DNA of 12,004 bases from assembly GCA_964604305.1 (NCBI GenBank), contig CAZRYM010000060.1, positions 1 through 12,004 of the forward strand, in the 5' to 3' direction. Positions 1 to 7,619 of the stretch are shown one piece after another. How positions within the stretch are numbered: position 1 is the first letter of the stretch; each line of letters opens with the position of its first letter. The stretch is from JASUTC01 sp964604305 (GTDB lineage Bacteria > Thermotogota > Thermotogae > MWEM01). A program made the translations under genes and the position numbers. The notes below the pieces were generated by a model. The model was given only the letters and a program-made list of their open reading frames with translations, had not been told where the DNA came from and did no database searches.

Positions 1-1018
1 AAGTTTCGAACCATTTTCCTTCGGGTTTAAGAAAATCCAAAATGCCTTTGATCGGGAATTGTCCATGGCTGATGCTGTAGGTTTGCAGTCCCAAAAATGA
101 GGTGATGTAATCGCATGAGTTTCTTTTAATGGGGGCATTTTGGTATGAGCCGGCAAGGAAGATGACTTTCGGGCTTTTTTCCTGCATAGAGAGGATGCGT
201 TTGAAGTTGAGAATCTGATCAAAATGCAGGTCCATTGCAATGTATAAAAACACTTCATCTTTTTCCATCAGTCTTTCCAGTATTTGATTATCTCGGACGC
301 CGCCTTGTGTCATGTAATCGAAGATGATTTTACCCTGAAGGTTTTCTTTGATAAGTTGCTGTTGTACCCAGTTGTTGGCTCCTGAAACGATGCTTGTGTA
401 TTCGGGTGGAGAGACTTCATCACCTTTCAGGAGATTCAATTGATCGTAAATGGGGTTTTCATATATCACACCGTCAAAGACAATAATGCCTTCTTTGATT
501 TGTGCCGTATACCCACATTCACAGTGTAGGGTTCCGTTCATGATGTAGTTGTGAGCGATGTCTCCGTTTTCGATAGAGAGGTTGGCTGAACATTTTGGGC
601 AAGCCAGTTTATTTAAACAGTCAAGTGGGAGTCCGACTTTTTCTTGTTTTTGTTGTACGATTTCGTATTTTTCTTTTATTTCGTCACGCCTGTTGATGAG
701 TTCTTCTTTGGCTTGAATGAGATCTTCGATTTGTTCTTCCATATCTTGGATTTTTTGGTCAAAGAATTGGAACAGTTCATCTCTCATAAACAGGGTTCTT
801 TTGGTTGAATTTCTGAAAAATGAAAGATACTTGGCGATTTCCTGTAATGTGAAACCCATATCTTTCAATCTCATGATGGTAGTCATGTCTTCTACGCATT
901 TTTCACTGTATTCGAAATGAGTTCTGGTTTTAATGGGGTTTAATAGCAGTTTGTTTGTGTAGAATCTGACCGTCTCTTTGTTGATGTTGAATTTTTGCGC
1001 GAATTCGCCTATTTTCAT
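1..1018 (-). CDS. MerR-family regulator fused to zinc-ribbon and methyltransferase-like domain (partial, 3' end missing)
   Basis: The reading frame is open from the ATG at 1018 to the window edge, giving 339 visible residues; the C-terminus lies outside. Residues 1-66 are a MerR winged-helix head: MKIGEFAQKF, then the NKETVRFYTNK helix, then RLKDMGFTLQEIAKYL. Residues about 76-127 are rich in Glu, Lys and Gln and look like the dimerising coiled coil. Residues 140-168 hold CPKC and CEC, a Cys4 knuckle resembling the Trm112-like motif that precedes some methyltransferases. Residues about 230-310 resemble a class I SAM-methyltransferase fold: IIFDYMTQGG at the place of the glycine loop, an acidic YIAMDL strand end, and NAPIKRNSCDYITSF like the post-II/IV segment. 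The glycine loop is degenerate, so ligand sensing seems likelier than catalysis (inference). A GAGGG site sits 4 bases before the ATG. The regulator assignment is firm; the methyltransferase-like reading is from memory of motifs only. Confidence 0.85.
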   Translation of the reverse strand, partial: MKIGEFAQKFNINKETVRFYTNKLLLNPIKTRTHFEYSEKCVEDMTTIMRLKDMGFTLQEIAKYLSFFRNSTKRTLFMRDELFQFFDQKIQDMEEQIEDLIQAKEELINRRDEIKEKYEIVQQKQEKVGLPLDCLNKLACPKCSANLSIENGDIAHNYIMNGTLHCECGYTAQIKEGIIVFDGVIYENPIYDQLNLLKGDEVSPPEYTSIVSGANNWVQQQLIKENLQGKIIFDYMTQGGVRDNQILERLMEKDEVFLYIAMDLHFDQILNFKRILSMQEKSPKVIFLAGSYQNAPIKRNSCDYITSFLGLQTYSISHGQFPIKGILDFLKPEGKWFET

Positions 1019-1033
1019 ATATATCCCTCACTG

Positions 1034-1050
1034 TTTAATTTATTATTAAA
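1034..1050. promoter_or_regulatory. AT-rich inverted repeat upstream of the MerR-type gene, possible operator
   Basis: TTTAAT and ATTAAA form a perfect 6-bp inverted repeat with a 5-bp spacer, 16 bases before the regulator's ATG. MerR-family proteins often bind dyads within their own promoters, so an autoregulatory site is plausible. No clear -35/-10 pair can be fixed around it. In such AT-rich sequence a dyad of this size can arise by chance. Confidence 0.25.
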
Positions 1051-1076
1051 AAGTAATGTTTTTCTATAAAATCCTT

Positions 1077-1205
1077 TAGGGTACCCACGAGGGGCACCCC
1101 TACCCATAATACCAGCTTTTGGAGTTCGATTTACGAAGGAGCCCTATACCCTTTATTACAGCTTTTGGGGTTCAGTTTGTGAGTGGCTCCTTTACGTTAG
1201 GGATG
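1077..1205. repeat. G/C-rich repeat-like intergenic patch with direct and inverted repeats
   Basis: This patch stands out from the very AT-rich spacer around it. It opens with a G/C-rich block at 1079-1105 whose ends (GGGTA and TACCC) are complementary and which holds GGGGCACCCC. CAGCTTTTGG then occurs at 1113-1122 and again at 1159-1168 (period 46), with the following GTTC and TTT also shared. AAGGAGCC (1136-1143) is an exact inverse of GGCTCCTT (1185-1192). No ORF or promoter explains it. It may be a decayed dispersed intergenic element; a genome-wide search would decide, and none was possible here. Confidence 0.4.
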
Positions 1206-1271
1206 TGGTTCTTTTATGATAACATTTTTTGTGATAAAATAAGAATATATTTTTTTTAGGAGTATCTGACG

Positions 1272-2390
1272 ATGGAAAAGTTTAATAAAATGCTTTACTT
1301 TGATGTGATGAAAGGGTTTCTAATATCAGCTGTCATTATGGGGCATTCATTTATCATTGTGACCCCCTATCTTTCTTCTTTTATAGAGAAGTTGTCTTTT
1401 TCGGTTTTTTGCAAATTGTTGTCTCCCTGTGTGTTTTGTTTTTTTTATTTTTTCGGTTATGGCCAGGGTTTAAAACGCAAACGCGGTAATACCAAAAGGC
1501 TCATGAAAAGAGTTTCATCTGTTTTTTTTTCGTATGTCATTTGGGCTTCTCTCGCTTGGTTCTCTTTTCAGTTGCTTGGTTCCGATTTTCGCGTTATCGA
1601 TAATACAAAGGGAATTCTTGCGGATAAACCGTTTACCCTTCGGTATTTAGGTGTCATATTCACTTTTTCAGGTTCCTGGCAATACTATTTCATCTTCATT
1701 TTTATCATCTCTATGTTTTTTTTATACTTCTTCAGAAAAGCATCTTTAAATGCATTGAAGGTTTATTTAATTTTATTTTCAATGTTGCAAGTCTCTTTAT
1801 TTTTTATCATCACATTTTACTTGTATACAGTACCGGGTGATTTTGAGAATTTAAAGAGGTTGGGTATTCTTGTGTATGCAAACCCCATTGCCTGGTCTAT
1901 CCCTTTGTTCTGGGGTTATTATCGTGCTGCTGCAAAAAAAACTGTTGTTGGAAAAATAAACTCTAAATGGTTTTATTTTCTTTTGTCAATTGTATATTTT
2001 CTGGCAGTTTCAGAAACTTTTCTCTTGGGAGAAAAATGGAATGGTTACTTCTTGTTGGATCAATTTACCCTTCTTACTCTGTTAAATTCTGTGCTAATGA
2101 TCTATTTTTATGACGGTTTAATCAGGAAATTGGTCAGCAGTTTGAGAAAAGAGTCTTCTGTTATTACCTTTACAGGTACTATGGGCCGTTATTCTATCAT
2201 TCCATTTTTTGTGCATCTCCCCTATCAGTGGTTTGTTTTTGTCTTGTTAAAACAATTAACTCATGTGGAACTCGAACCCCTTCTAGCCTTTATTGTTCTC
2301 TCGGTTATCGGATTGTTCCTGTCATATTATGCCATTAAACTAATTGAATTACTTCCCGTGAAAATTAAACGATTATTGATGGGCATATAA
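1272..2390 (+). CDS. Acyltransferase-3 family multi-pass membrane protein
   Basis: The 372-residue protein is almost entirely hydrophobic helices rich in Phe, Leu and Tyr, with roughly ten membrane segments. The N-terminus, YFDVMKGFLISAVIMGHSF, matches the first-helix signature of the acyltransferase-3 family (R/Y-x-D...GH), with the His at residue 25. A basic stretch at about 68-83 (KRKRGNTKRLMKR) before the next helix fits the cytosolic basic segment of that family. Members move acyl groups such as acetyl or succinyl onto cell-surface sugars, lipids or exopolysaccharide in the inner membrane; the substrate here cannot be read. The start is set by AGGAG 9 bases upstream of the ATG. The gene stands alone on this strand, divergent from the MerR-type gene and convergent with the ribose operon. 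It contains T homopolymers, including nine Ts at 1522-1530 and eight at 1439-1446 and 1716-1723. Confidence 0.75.
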   Translation: MEKFNKMLYFDVMKGFLISAVIMGHSFIIVTPYLSSFIEKLSFSVFCKLLSPCVFCFFYFFGYGQGLKRKRGNTKRLMKRVSSVFFSYVIWASLAWFSFQLLGSDFRVIDNTKGILADKPFTLRYLGVIFTFSGSWQYYFIFIFIISMFFLYFFRKASLNALKVYLILFSMLQVSLFFIITFYLYTVPGDFENLKRLGILVYANPIAWSIPLFWGYYRAAAKKTVVGKINSKWFYFLLSIVYFLAVSETFLLGEKWNGYFLLDQFTLLTLLNSVLMIYFYDGLIRKLVSSLRKESSVITFTGTMGRYSIIPFFVHLPYQWFVFVLLKQLTHVELEPLLAFIVLSVIGLFLSYYAIKLIELLPVKIKRLLMGI

Positions 2391-2420
2391 AAAAAAGCCC
2401 CTTCAAAATGAAGGGACTTT
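2389..2420 (-). terminator. Intrinsic terminator of the ribose operon, shared with the convergent acyltransferase gene
   Basis: Read on the minus strand, GTCCCTTC, an ATTTT loop and GAAGGGGC form an 8-bp stem with one G-U pair, followed by eight Ts. It lies 24 bases past the rbsB stop. On the plus strand the same stem ends in a weak ACTTT tail, so it may also stop the acyltransferase transcript. The T-run overlaps the acyltransferase TAA. Confidence 0.88.
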
Positions 2421-2443
2421 GTGGTATATTTCTTTAGGTAGTT

Positions 2444-3334
2444 TTACTGTAAATTTTCTATGGTAATAAGTTGAAGAGGAACGATTACTAATTCTTCTAT
2501 TTCTTTTCCATCCATTAAATCGTTTGCTGCTTCAACTGCCATAGCCATCTGGAGAGCTGGTTGTTGCTTAACGGTAGCAACCATTTCTCCGTTTTTAATG
2601 GCTTCCAGTGCGTCATCAACTGCGTCTATACCAAAGACTTTAATTTCGTCAATTCTTCCATCGGAAATGATGGCCCTTACTGCTCCTAATGCCATTTCGT
2701 CATTGTGGGCATAAACGGCATCTAATTCAGGATTGCCCTGGAGTACATCTTCCATAACTCTGGCAGCTTCTTCTCTGGAATAATTTGCTGTAAGACTGGT
2801 TACAACTTCAATACCGTCGTATTGATCGATAACTGCTAAAAATCCTGCTTGTCTGTCGTTGGCTGATGGAGCTCCGGGAATTCCTTCCAGGATTGCAACT
2901 TTTCCTTTTCCGTTCAGCGCTTCAACAAGTGCTTTTCCGGCCAATTCTCCTGCTTCTTTGTTGTCGATATCCAGATGTTGTGCTACATCTACATTATTTG
3001 CAGGCCTTGTAACAGTGATTACCGGTATTCCCATCATGATCGCTTCAAGAACTGCAGGTACAACTGCATCAGAATCTGTTGGATTGACAATGAGTACATC
3101 GACGTTTCGTGTAATAAGATCCTGAATCTGTGAGAATTGTTTTTCTGAGGAATCCTGAGCATCCAAAGTGATCATTTCAATTCCAAGCTCTGCAGCTTTT
3201 GCTTCTCCTCCCTCTTTCATTGTTACGAAGAAAGGATTTGCGAGTGTGGATACGGCAAAACCGATTACTTTGTTAGCCGAGAAAACCATTCCTGCCATCA
3301 ATACAATTAACAATAAAACAACAAACTTCTTCAT
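2444..3334 (-). CDS. rbsB: Sugar ABC transporter periplasmic binding protein (ribose type)
   Basis: The 296-residue protein captures the sugar outside the membrane and delivers it to the RbsC/RbsA importer. Residues 1-19 are a signal peptide ending VFS before ANKVIGF, with no lipobox cysteine. The mature part matches E. coli RbsB across its length: STLANPFF (29-36), VNPTDSDAVVPAV (83-95), AHNDEMALGAVRA (209-221) and FGIDAVDD (234-241). By my alignment from memory, pocket residues N33, F35, F36, R110, R161, N211, D237 and Q257 are kept. The E. coli Asp89 position is Thr109 and the Phe164 position is Tyr185. The sugar may therefore be ribose or a related pentose. An AGGAGGG site lies 7 bases before the ATG. 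It is the last gene of the operon, 24 bases after rbsC and just before the terminator. Confidence 0.92.
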   Translation of the reverse strand: MKKFVVLLLIVLMAGMVFSANKVIGFAVSTLANPFFVTMKEGGEAKAAELGIEMITLDAQDSSEKQFSQIQDLITRNVDVLIVNPTDSDAVVPAVLEAIMMGIPVITVTRPANNVDVAQHLDIDNKEAGELAGKALVEALNGKGKVAILEGIPGAPSANDRQAGFLAVIDQYDGIEVVTSLTANYSREEAARVMEDVLQGNPELDAVYAHNDEMALGAVRAIISDGRIDEIKVFGIDAVDDALEAIKNGEMVATVKQQPALQMAMAVEAANDLMDGKEIEELVIVPLQLITIENLQ

Positions 3335-3353
3335 TATTTTTCCCTCCTGTTTT

Positions 3354-3370
3354 AGGGGTTATTCTCCCCT
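3354..3370 (-). other. Small hairpin at the rbsC/rbsB junction
   Basis: AGGGG and CCCCT pair into a 5-bp G/C stem with a 7-base loop that contains the rbsC stop codon, just upstream of the rbsB ribosome binding site. On the minus strand it is followed by A residues, so it is not a terminator. Hairpins at this junction in other sugar-transport operons can help the binding-protein message outlast the permease message; that role here is inference, and the stem is short. Confidence 0.3.
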
Positions 3371-4330
3371 TTTTGCCATTACGGCTATTAAGATTATGAT
3401 TCCTTTTACGATCTGTTGAAAAAATGCCGAGACTCCAATGAGGTTCATTCCATTATCAATGACACCGATTACCATCGCTCCAAGGAGTGTTCCCAATACC
3501 GTTCCAATTCCTCCGGAAAGTGAAGCACCTCCAAGTATGACGGCTGCTATGACATTTAATTCCATCCCTTCAGCAGCTGTTGGTTGTGCTGAAAGGAGTC
3601 GTGAGGTTATAAGGATTCCACCAAGCCCACTTAAAATACCGGATATCATGAAGGCGATGACCCTGTATTTTTTTACCGGGATGGCAGAGAGTTCAGCAGC
3701 CTGTGTATTTGCACCGATGGATCTCATGTAGATGCCGTGTTTTGTCCTGTTCATGAAATAGAAGGCAATGATAAAAACGCCAACCGCTATCACCGTTGAA
3801 AATGGGATCGGACCGATATATCCGGCACCGAGTTTACCAAATGCTATCGGCAATCCCGATATAGGTTTTCCGCCTGTCCATACCAGTCCTATTCCCCGTG
3901 CAATTCCGAGCATTGCCAGGGTGACGATAAACGATTGTACTTTTCCATAAACAGTTAATAACCCGTTGATGGAGCCCATTAAAAACCCCATTCCCAACCC
4001 GGTAAGAATCGCGAGAAAAATCGAACCTGAGGCACTTAATGCAGCGGCAGTGGCAACTCCTGAAAGTGCTGCAAGGGATCCAACGGAAAGGTCAATTTCG
4101 CCTGTTAATATGACAAAGGTCATTCCAATTGCCACTATTAAAGTGATAGATACTTGTCGCGTGATATTCAGGAGGTTTCTGGATGTAAAGAAATAAGGTG
4201 ACAAAATCATAAATGTAATAACGAGTATGGCCAAGATGAGTAAAAGACCTAATTCACCTTTGAGCAGTTTTTTGATTTTTGAGACGTGATCATTAGCGTC
4301 AATTTGCATTTGCTTTGTCTGGTTTTTCAT
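3359..4330 (-). CDS. rbsC: Ribose-type ABC transporter permease
   Basis: The 323-residue integral membrane protein forms the sugar channel, probably as a dimer with RbsA on the cytosolic face. It belongs to the BPD_transp_2 family. Seen features include the conserved GMTFVILTGEIDLSVGS segment (residues 88-104), the NGLLTVYG..QSFIVTLAML segment, the coupling region RSIGANTQAAELSAIPV, and the C-terminal ILGGASLSGG..GTVLGTLLGA helices. A cytosolic tail of about 28 residues precedes the first helix. Its ATG overlaps the rbsA stop (ATGA, 4 bases), which suggests translational coupling. AGGAGG lies 6 bases upstream. The length fits the family (E. coli RbsC has about 320 residues). Confidence 0.93.
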   Translation of the reverse strand: MKNQTKQMQIDANDHVSKIKKLLKGELGLLLILAILVITFMILSPYFFTSRNLLNITRQVSITLIVAIGMTFVILTGEIDLSVGSLAALSGVATAAALSASGSIFLAILTGLGMGFLMGSINGLLTVYGKVQSFIVTLAMLGIARGIGLVWTGGKPISGLPIAFGKLGAGYIGPIPFSTVIAVGVFIIAFYFMNRTKHGIYMRSIGANTQAAELSAIPVKKYRVIAFMISGILSGLGGILITSRLLSAQPTAAEGMELNVIAAVILGGASLSGGIGTVLGTLLGAMVIGVIDNGMNLIGVSAFFQQIVKGIIILIAVMAKRGE

Positions 4331-5847
4331 TGTTGTCCTCCTAACGCGACGGATAGTATTTTTTCCGTTGTAGAATTTTCTTTGGTGTATTCTTTGACTA
4401 TCCGGCCTTTTCTTAAAATAAGAATTCTATCACAAATTCCGTTAATCTCTTTAAATTCTGCGGAAAGGATGATGATTCCCACCCCATCTGAAGCAAGATT
4501 TTGTATGAGTTTGTAAATCTCTGACTTTGCTCCAACATCAATTCCCCTGGTAGGTTCATCCATAAGGATTATCTTAGGTTCTCCTGAGAGCCATTTCCCG
4601 ACTACTACTTTCTGTTGATTCCCGCCGGAAAGGTTTTTGGCATCCGCCTTCACATTCAACGGCTTGACTTTTAGTTTTTTTGCGGTTTCAAAAGCAAGCT
4701 TGTTCCTGCCTTTTGTGGAAACAAAAGTGTTTTTAATAACTTTGTCGATATTTGTGACGGTTACGTTGTGCTCAACTGAAAGGTTTAAAAAGAGACCCTG
4801 GTCTTTTCGATCTTCCGGGATCAATGCAAATCCGTTTTTATGGGCATCTTCAGGTGACTTGTGTTTGATTTCTCTTCCGTTCAGGATTATTTGTCCCTGT
4901 TGGCATTTATCCGAGCCAAAAAGCCCTAAGGCAAGTTCGCTTTTTCCCGCTCCGATGATTCCGGTAATTCCCAGGATTTCACCTTTTTTGAGGCTAAAGG
5001 AAAGGGGCTCCTTCATTTTAGAAGACTTAAACTCTGTAATTTCAAGAAGAGTGTCTTCTTTCGGTCTGTCTATCCTGGGGGGGAATTCATCTGAAAGTTC
5101 TTTCCCAAGCATGGCCTTAATGAGGGTCTTTGGATCTGTAGAATTGATTTCGAATGTACCTGAATTTTCTCCATCTCTGAATACACTTGCCCTGTCACAG
5201 ATTCTAAATACCTCATCCAGATAATGAGTGATGTAGATCATATTGACTTTTTTACTTTTCATATCATCCATGATTGAGAACAACTTTTCTATTTCAGCTG
5301 AACTCATTCCCGTTGTTGGCTCGTCTAGCACAAGGATATTTGCATTAATGGAAAGGGCCTTTACAATTTCAAGAATTCGTTTTTCACCCATGCCTAAATC
5401 GCTGACCATTGCATTTGGCTTGATATCTATTCCAAATTTTTTGAGATAATTCAAGGATTTTTCCAAAATCTCTTTAAAATCTATTTGACCCAAGAAATTT
5501 TTTACTGGTTCATGTCCCAGGAATATATTCTGTGCCACTGTTAATGACTCCACCAGACTTAATTCCTGGTAAATTGCTGCAATTCCTTTGTATCTTGCGG
5601 CAATTGGATTTTCCACAATCGTTTTTTCCCCTTTGATGACGATACTTCCCGAGTCCATTTGATAGACACCGGTCAGTATTTTGATCAGGGTAGATTTACC
5701 TGCACCATTTTCTCCAAGCAAGGCGTGAATTTCTCCTTCGTTTAACTCAAAGTCAACGCCCTTGAGTGCTTTGACTCCTCCGAAGCTCTTTTTAATTGAT
5801 TCAAGTTTCAGTACCGTTTTTGTTTTCTTTTCAACAGTTACTGACAA
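4327..5847 (-). CDS. rbsA: Ribose-type ABC transporter ATPase (two nucleotide-binding domains)
   Basis: This 506-residue cytosolic ATPase powers import through RbsC. It has two tandem ATP-binding domains, as in RbsA/MglA/XylG. Domain 1 has Walker A GENGAGKST (45-53), a divergent signature DLGMGEKR and Walker B ILVLDEP (171-177). Domain 2 has a Walker A variant GIIGAGKS (296-303), signature LSGGNQQ (406-412) and Walker B ILMDEPTRGID. Degeneracy at one site is normal for the family. The frame stays open to a GTG at 5889. I choose the TTG at 5847 because GAGGTGG lies 6 bases before it, and the resulting length fits E. coli RbsA (501 residues). With this start it overlaps the end of rbsK by 17 bases and rbsC by 4 bases, so the three are probably translationally coupled. 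Confidence 0.92.
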   Translation of the reverse strand: MSVTVEKKTKTVLKLESIKKSFGGVKALKGVDFELNEGEIHALLGENGAGKSTLIKILTGVYQMDSGSIVIKGEKTIVENPIAARYKGIAAIYQELSLVESLTVAQNIFLGHEPVKNFLGQIDFKEILEKSLNYLKKFGIDIKPNAMVSDLGMGEKRILEIVKALSINANILVLDEPTTGMSSAEIEKLFSIMDDMKSKKVNMIYITHYLDEVFRICDRASVFRDGENSGTFEINSTDPKTLIKAMLGKELSDEFPPRIDRPKEDTLLEITEFKSSKMKEPLSFSLKKGEILGITGIIGAGKSELALGLFGSDKCQQGQIILNGREIKHKSPEDAHKNGFALIPEDRKDQGLFLNLSVEHNVTVTNIDKVIKNTFVSTKGRNKLAFETAKKLKVKPLNVKADAKNLSGGNQQKVVVGKWLSGEPKIILMDEPTRGIDVGAKSEIYKLIQNLASDGVGIIILSAEFKEINGICDRILILRKGRIVKEYTKENSTTEKILSVALGGQQ

Positions 5848-6772
5848 ATGTATCCACCTCTTCAGTAGAAGGTATTGAAGTTTGGGCACCGTTCTTTGTT
5901 GTACTTATGGCGGCAGCGGCATTTGCATAGTTAATTGATTCTTCTAAAGTGCAATTTTGAGATAGTTTTGCACACAATGCCCCTGAAAAGACATCTCCTG
6001 CAGCAGTCGTGTCAATCGAGTTGACCTTATTACCTTTAAACACTTCTGGTTTATTGTTAATGAGGGTCATGCAACCGGATTGTCCCAATGTGATAAAGGG
6101 GTATCTCACACCCTTTTCTTTTAAAAAATTCAAAAATCCCACTCGGTCCTCTTCGTTATCAATCTTTTTTCCGGCTATGATTTCTGCTTCCGTTTCATTG
6201 GGTTTGATAATGTCGATGCATTTTAATACTTCATCCGGAATCTTTTCTACCGGGGCGGGTGCAGGGTCAACTACAACAAACATACCCGATTGCTTTGCTG
6301 TAATGATCGCTTTGAAAATGATGTCCATGGGGCTTTCGAATGTAGTGAGTAGTATCATCCCTGATTTGAAGTATTGCCTGTTAATGGATAAATCATCTAC
6401 ACTGAATGCGGCATTACTTCCGGGGGTAAAGGCTATGGAGTTTTCCCCTTGTGAGTCAACCCAAATCATTGCAATTCCGGCCGACCCTCCTTTTTGAATC
6501 TTAATAAGCTCCGTGGAAACGCCCTTTTCTTTCAATGAATTTATGAGTGATTGCGAAAAATCATCATCGGAGAGTCTTGTCATCATTTTTACTTTAGCAC
6601 CGCTTTTAGCAGCTGCAACAGCTTGATTTCCGCCTTTTCCACCGGGATACGTGTTGAAATTATCTGTTATGACTGTTTCACCGGGTTTTGGAAAAGACTT
6701 GAGATTCATAACAAGGTCCATGTTAACGCTTCCAAGACAAATGACCTCATTTGAAAAAGAATAATCAATCAT
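5831..6772 (-). CDS. rbsK: Ribokinase (PfkB family)
   Basis: This cytosolic enzyme phosphorylates the imported pentose at O-5 with ATP, giving ribose 5-phosphate for the pentose phosphate pathway and nucleotides. The 313 residues show PfkB signature 1, GGKGGNQAVAAAKSGA (from 44), the KPNETEAE substrate-lid region (from 190), and signature 2, DTTAAGDVFSGAL (254-266), with catalytic Asp260. The C-terminal GAQTSIPSTEEV also matches ribokinase rather than fructokinase. The frame can be extended to a TTG at 6799, but the ATG at 6772 has AGGGAGGA 5 bases upstream and gives the usual N-terminus. The start overlaps the end of the btpA-like gene by 8 bases (ATGATTGA). Other PfkB sugar kinases are possible, but the neighbours favour ribokinase. 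Confidence 0.92.
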   Translation of the reverse strand: MIDYSFSNEVICLGSVNMDLVMNLKSFPKPGETVITDNFNTYPGGKGGNQAVAAAKSGAKVKMMTRLSDDDFSQSLINSLKEKGVSTELIKIQKGGSAGIAMIWVDSQGENSIAFTPGSNAAFSVDDLSINRQYFKSGMILLTTFESPMDIIFKAIITAKQSGMFVVVDPAPAPVEKIPDEVLKCIDIIKPNETEAEIIAGKKIDNEEDRVGFLNFLKEKGVRYPFITLGQSGCMTLINNKPEVFKGNKVNSIDTTAAGDVFSGALCAKLSQNCTLEESINYANAAAAISTTKNGAQTSIPSTEEVDTFVSNC

Positions 6773-7616
6773 CGGTGTCCTCCCTAAGTTTTTGAACAAT
6801 CTCCATAAATCTTGTCACTCTACTTCGCTCCACTTCATTTTTCCATTTTCCGTCTTTTTTGAAGTGACTGCCAACAATGGCGCCATCTGAAATGTTAAGG
6901 AGCTGATAGGCGTTTTCTTCATTGATGCCACTTCCAAGTATGACCGGTAATGATGTGCTTTTTTTAAACGCAGCTATTCTATCCGGTGTTGGTGCTATAC
7001 CGGTTTCAAATCCGGTGCAGATTAATACTTCTGCTCCTTCAGACTCCGCATCAAACGCCTGTTCTTCAACAGTTCTGTCTGAAATGATGTAATGGCTACC
7101 ATGTTTGACGTGCACATCGCAGAAGAAACGAACATCCTGTGTTTTCAAAAAAGAACGTTTTCTGGCAAGTTGATAACCGATTCCTTCAGTGATTCCCGTG
7201 TGGGAAACGTATGCATTTACCCATTCAAAGACTCTAATCCATTTTGCTCCGGATGCCACAGCGGCCGAAAGGGCTGCATCTCCTCCGTTTAGATGGCAGT
7301 TGATACCAACGGGGAGGCCGGTCTCTTTTCTGACTTCTAATGCTGCTATGGAAAGAGATGCAACTGTTTCGTAACCGATTTTTTCACCGGGTAGATATGG
7401 AAAATCCCATATATTTTCAACTTGTAGCCCGTCAATTCCTTCTTCCTTCAGTATTTTTGCCTCTTCAAGAGCTATATCAATTATTTTTTGGAAATCTTGT
7501 TTTTGAGGATCATATAGCGGAGAGCCCGGTAAAGGTCTTAAGTGGATCATTCCTATTATGGGTTTCTTTTTTTGAAAGATACTCTCCAAATGATTTTTCT
7601 CTTTCATATTTACCAC
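6765..7616 (-). CDS. BtpA/SgcQ-family TIM-barrel protein of unknown reaction
   Basis: The 283-residue protein matches the BtpA family (Pfam PF03437), named after a cyanobacterial photosystem I biogenesis factor and including E. coli SgcQ. Seen motifs are PIIGMIHLRPLPGSP (19-33), EEGIDGLQVENIWDFPY (58-74), GINCHLNGGDAALSAAVASG (104-123), WIRVFEWVNAYVSHTGI (126-142) and LGSGINEENA (227-236). It ends with DGAIVGSHFK (244-253), which looks like the phosphate-binding end of a TIM barrel. That suggests a phosphosugar- or nucleotide-related ligand, but no reaction is established. It sits between rbsD and rbsK, so a step in pentose or nucleoside-sugar use is inferred. The start is uncertain: GTG at 7616, 3 bases after the rbsD stop, or ATG at 7607. 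Neither has a strong ribosome site, unlike every other gene of the operon. Confidence 0.85.
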   Translation of the reverse strand: MVNMKEKNHLESIFQKKKPIIGMIHLRPLPGSPLYDPQKQDFQKIIDIALEEAKILKEEGIDGLQVENIWDFPYLPGEKIGYETVASLSIAALEVRKETGLPVGINCHLNGGDAALSAAVASGAKWIRVFEWVNAYVSHTGITEGIGYQLARKRSFLKTQDVRFFCDVHVKHGSHYIISDRTVEEQAFDAESEGAEVLICTGFETGIAPTPDRIAAFKKSTSLPVILGSGINEENAYQLLNISDGAIVGSHFKKDGKWKNEVERSRVTRFMEIVQKLREDTDD

Positions 7617-7619
7617 GTC

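Noticed and set aside
717..920. Plus-strand 67-residue frame
   Set aside because: It is antisense to the MerR-type gene, lacks a ribosome site and its translation resembles no protein family.
2859..3731. Several plus-strand frames of 83-97 residues
   Set aside because: They lie opposite rbsB and rbsC, whose products match their families end to end; the frames are by-products of codon bias in those genes.
4637..5224. Plus-strand 195-residue frame
   Set aside because: It is antisense to rbsA across conserved ATPase motifs, with no start signal of its own.
5848..5889. Longer rbsA start at GTG 5889
   Set aside because: No ribosome site precedes it, it adds 14 residues absent from the family, and it would overlap rbsK by 59 bases.
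6773..6799. Longer rbsK start at TTG 6799
   Set aside because: The ATG at 6772 has a strong AGGGAGGA site at proper distance; the longer form would be translated through that site.
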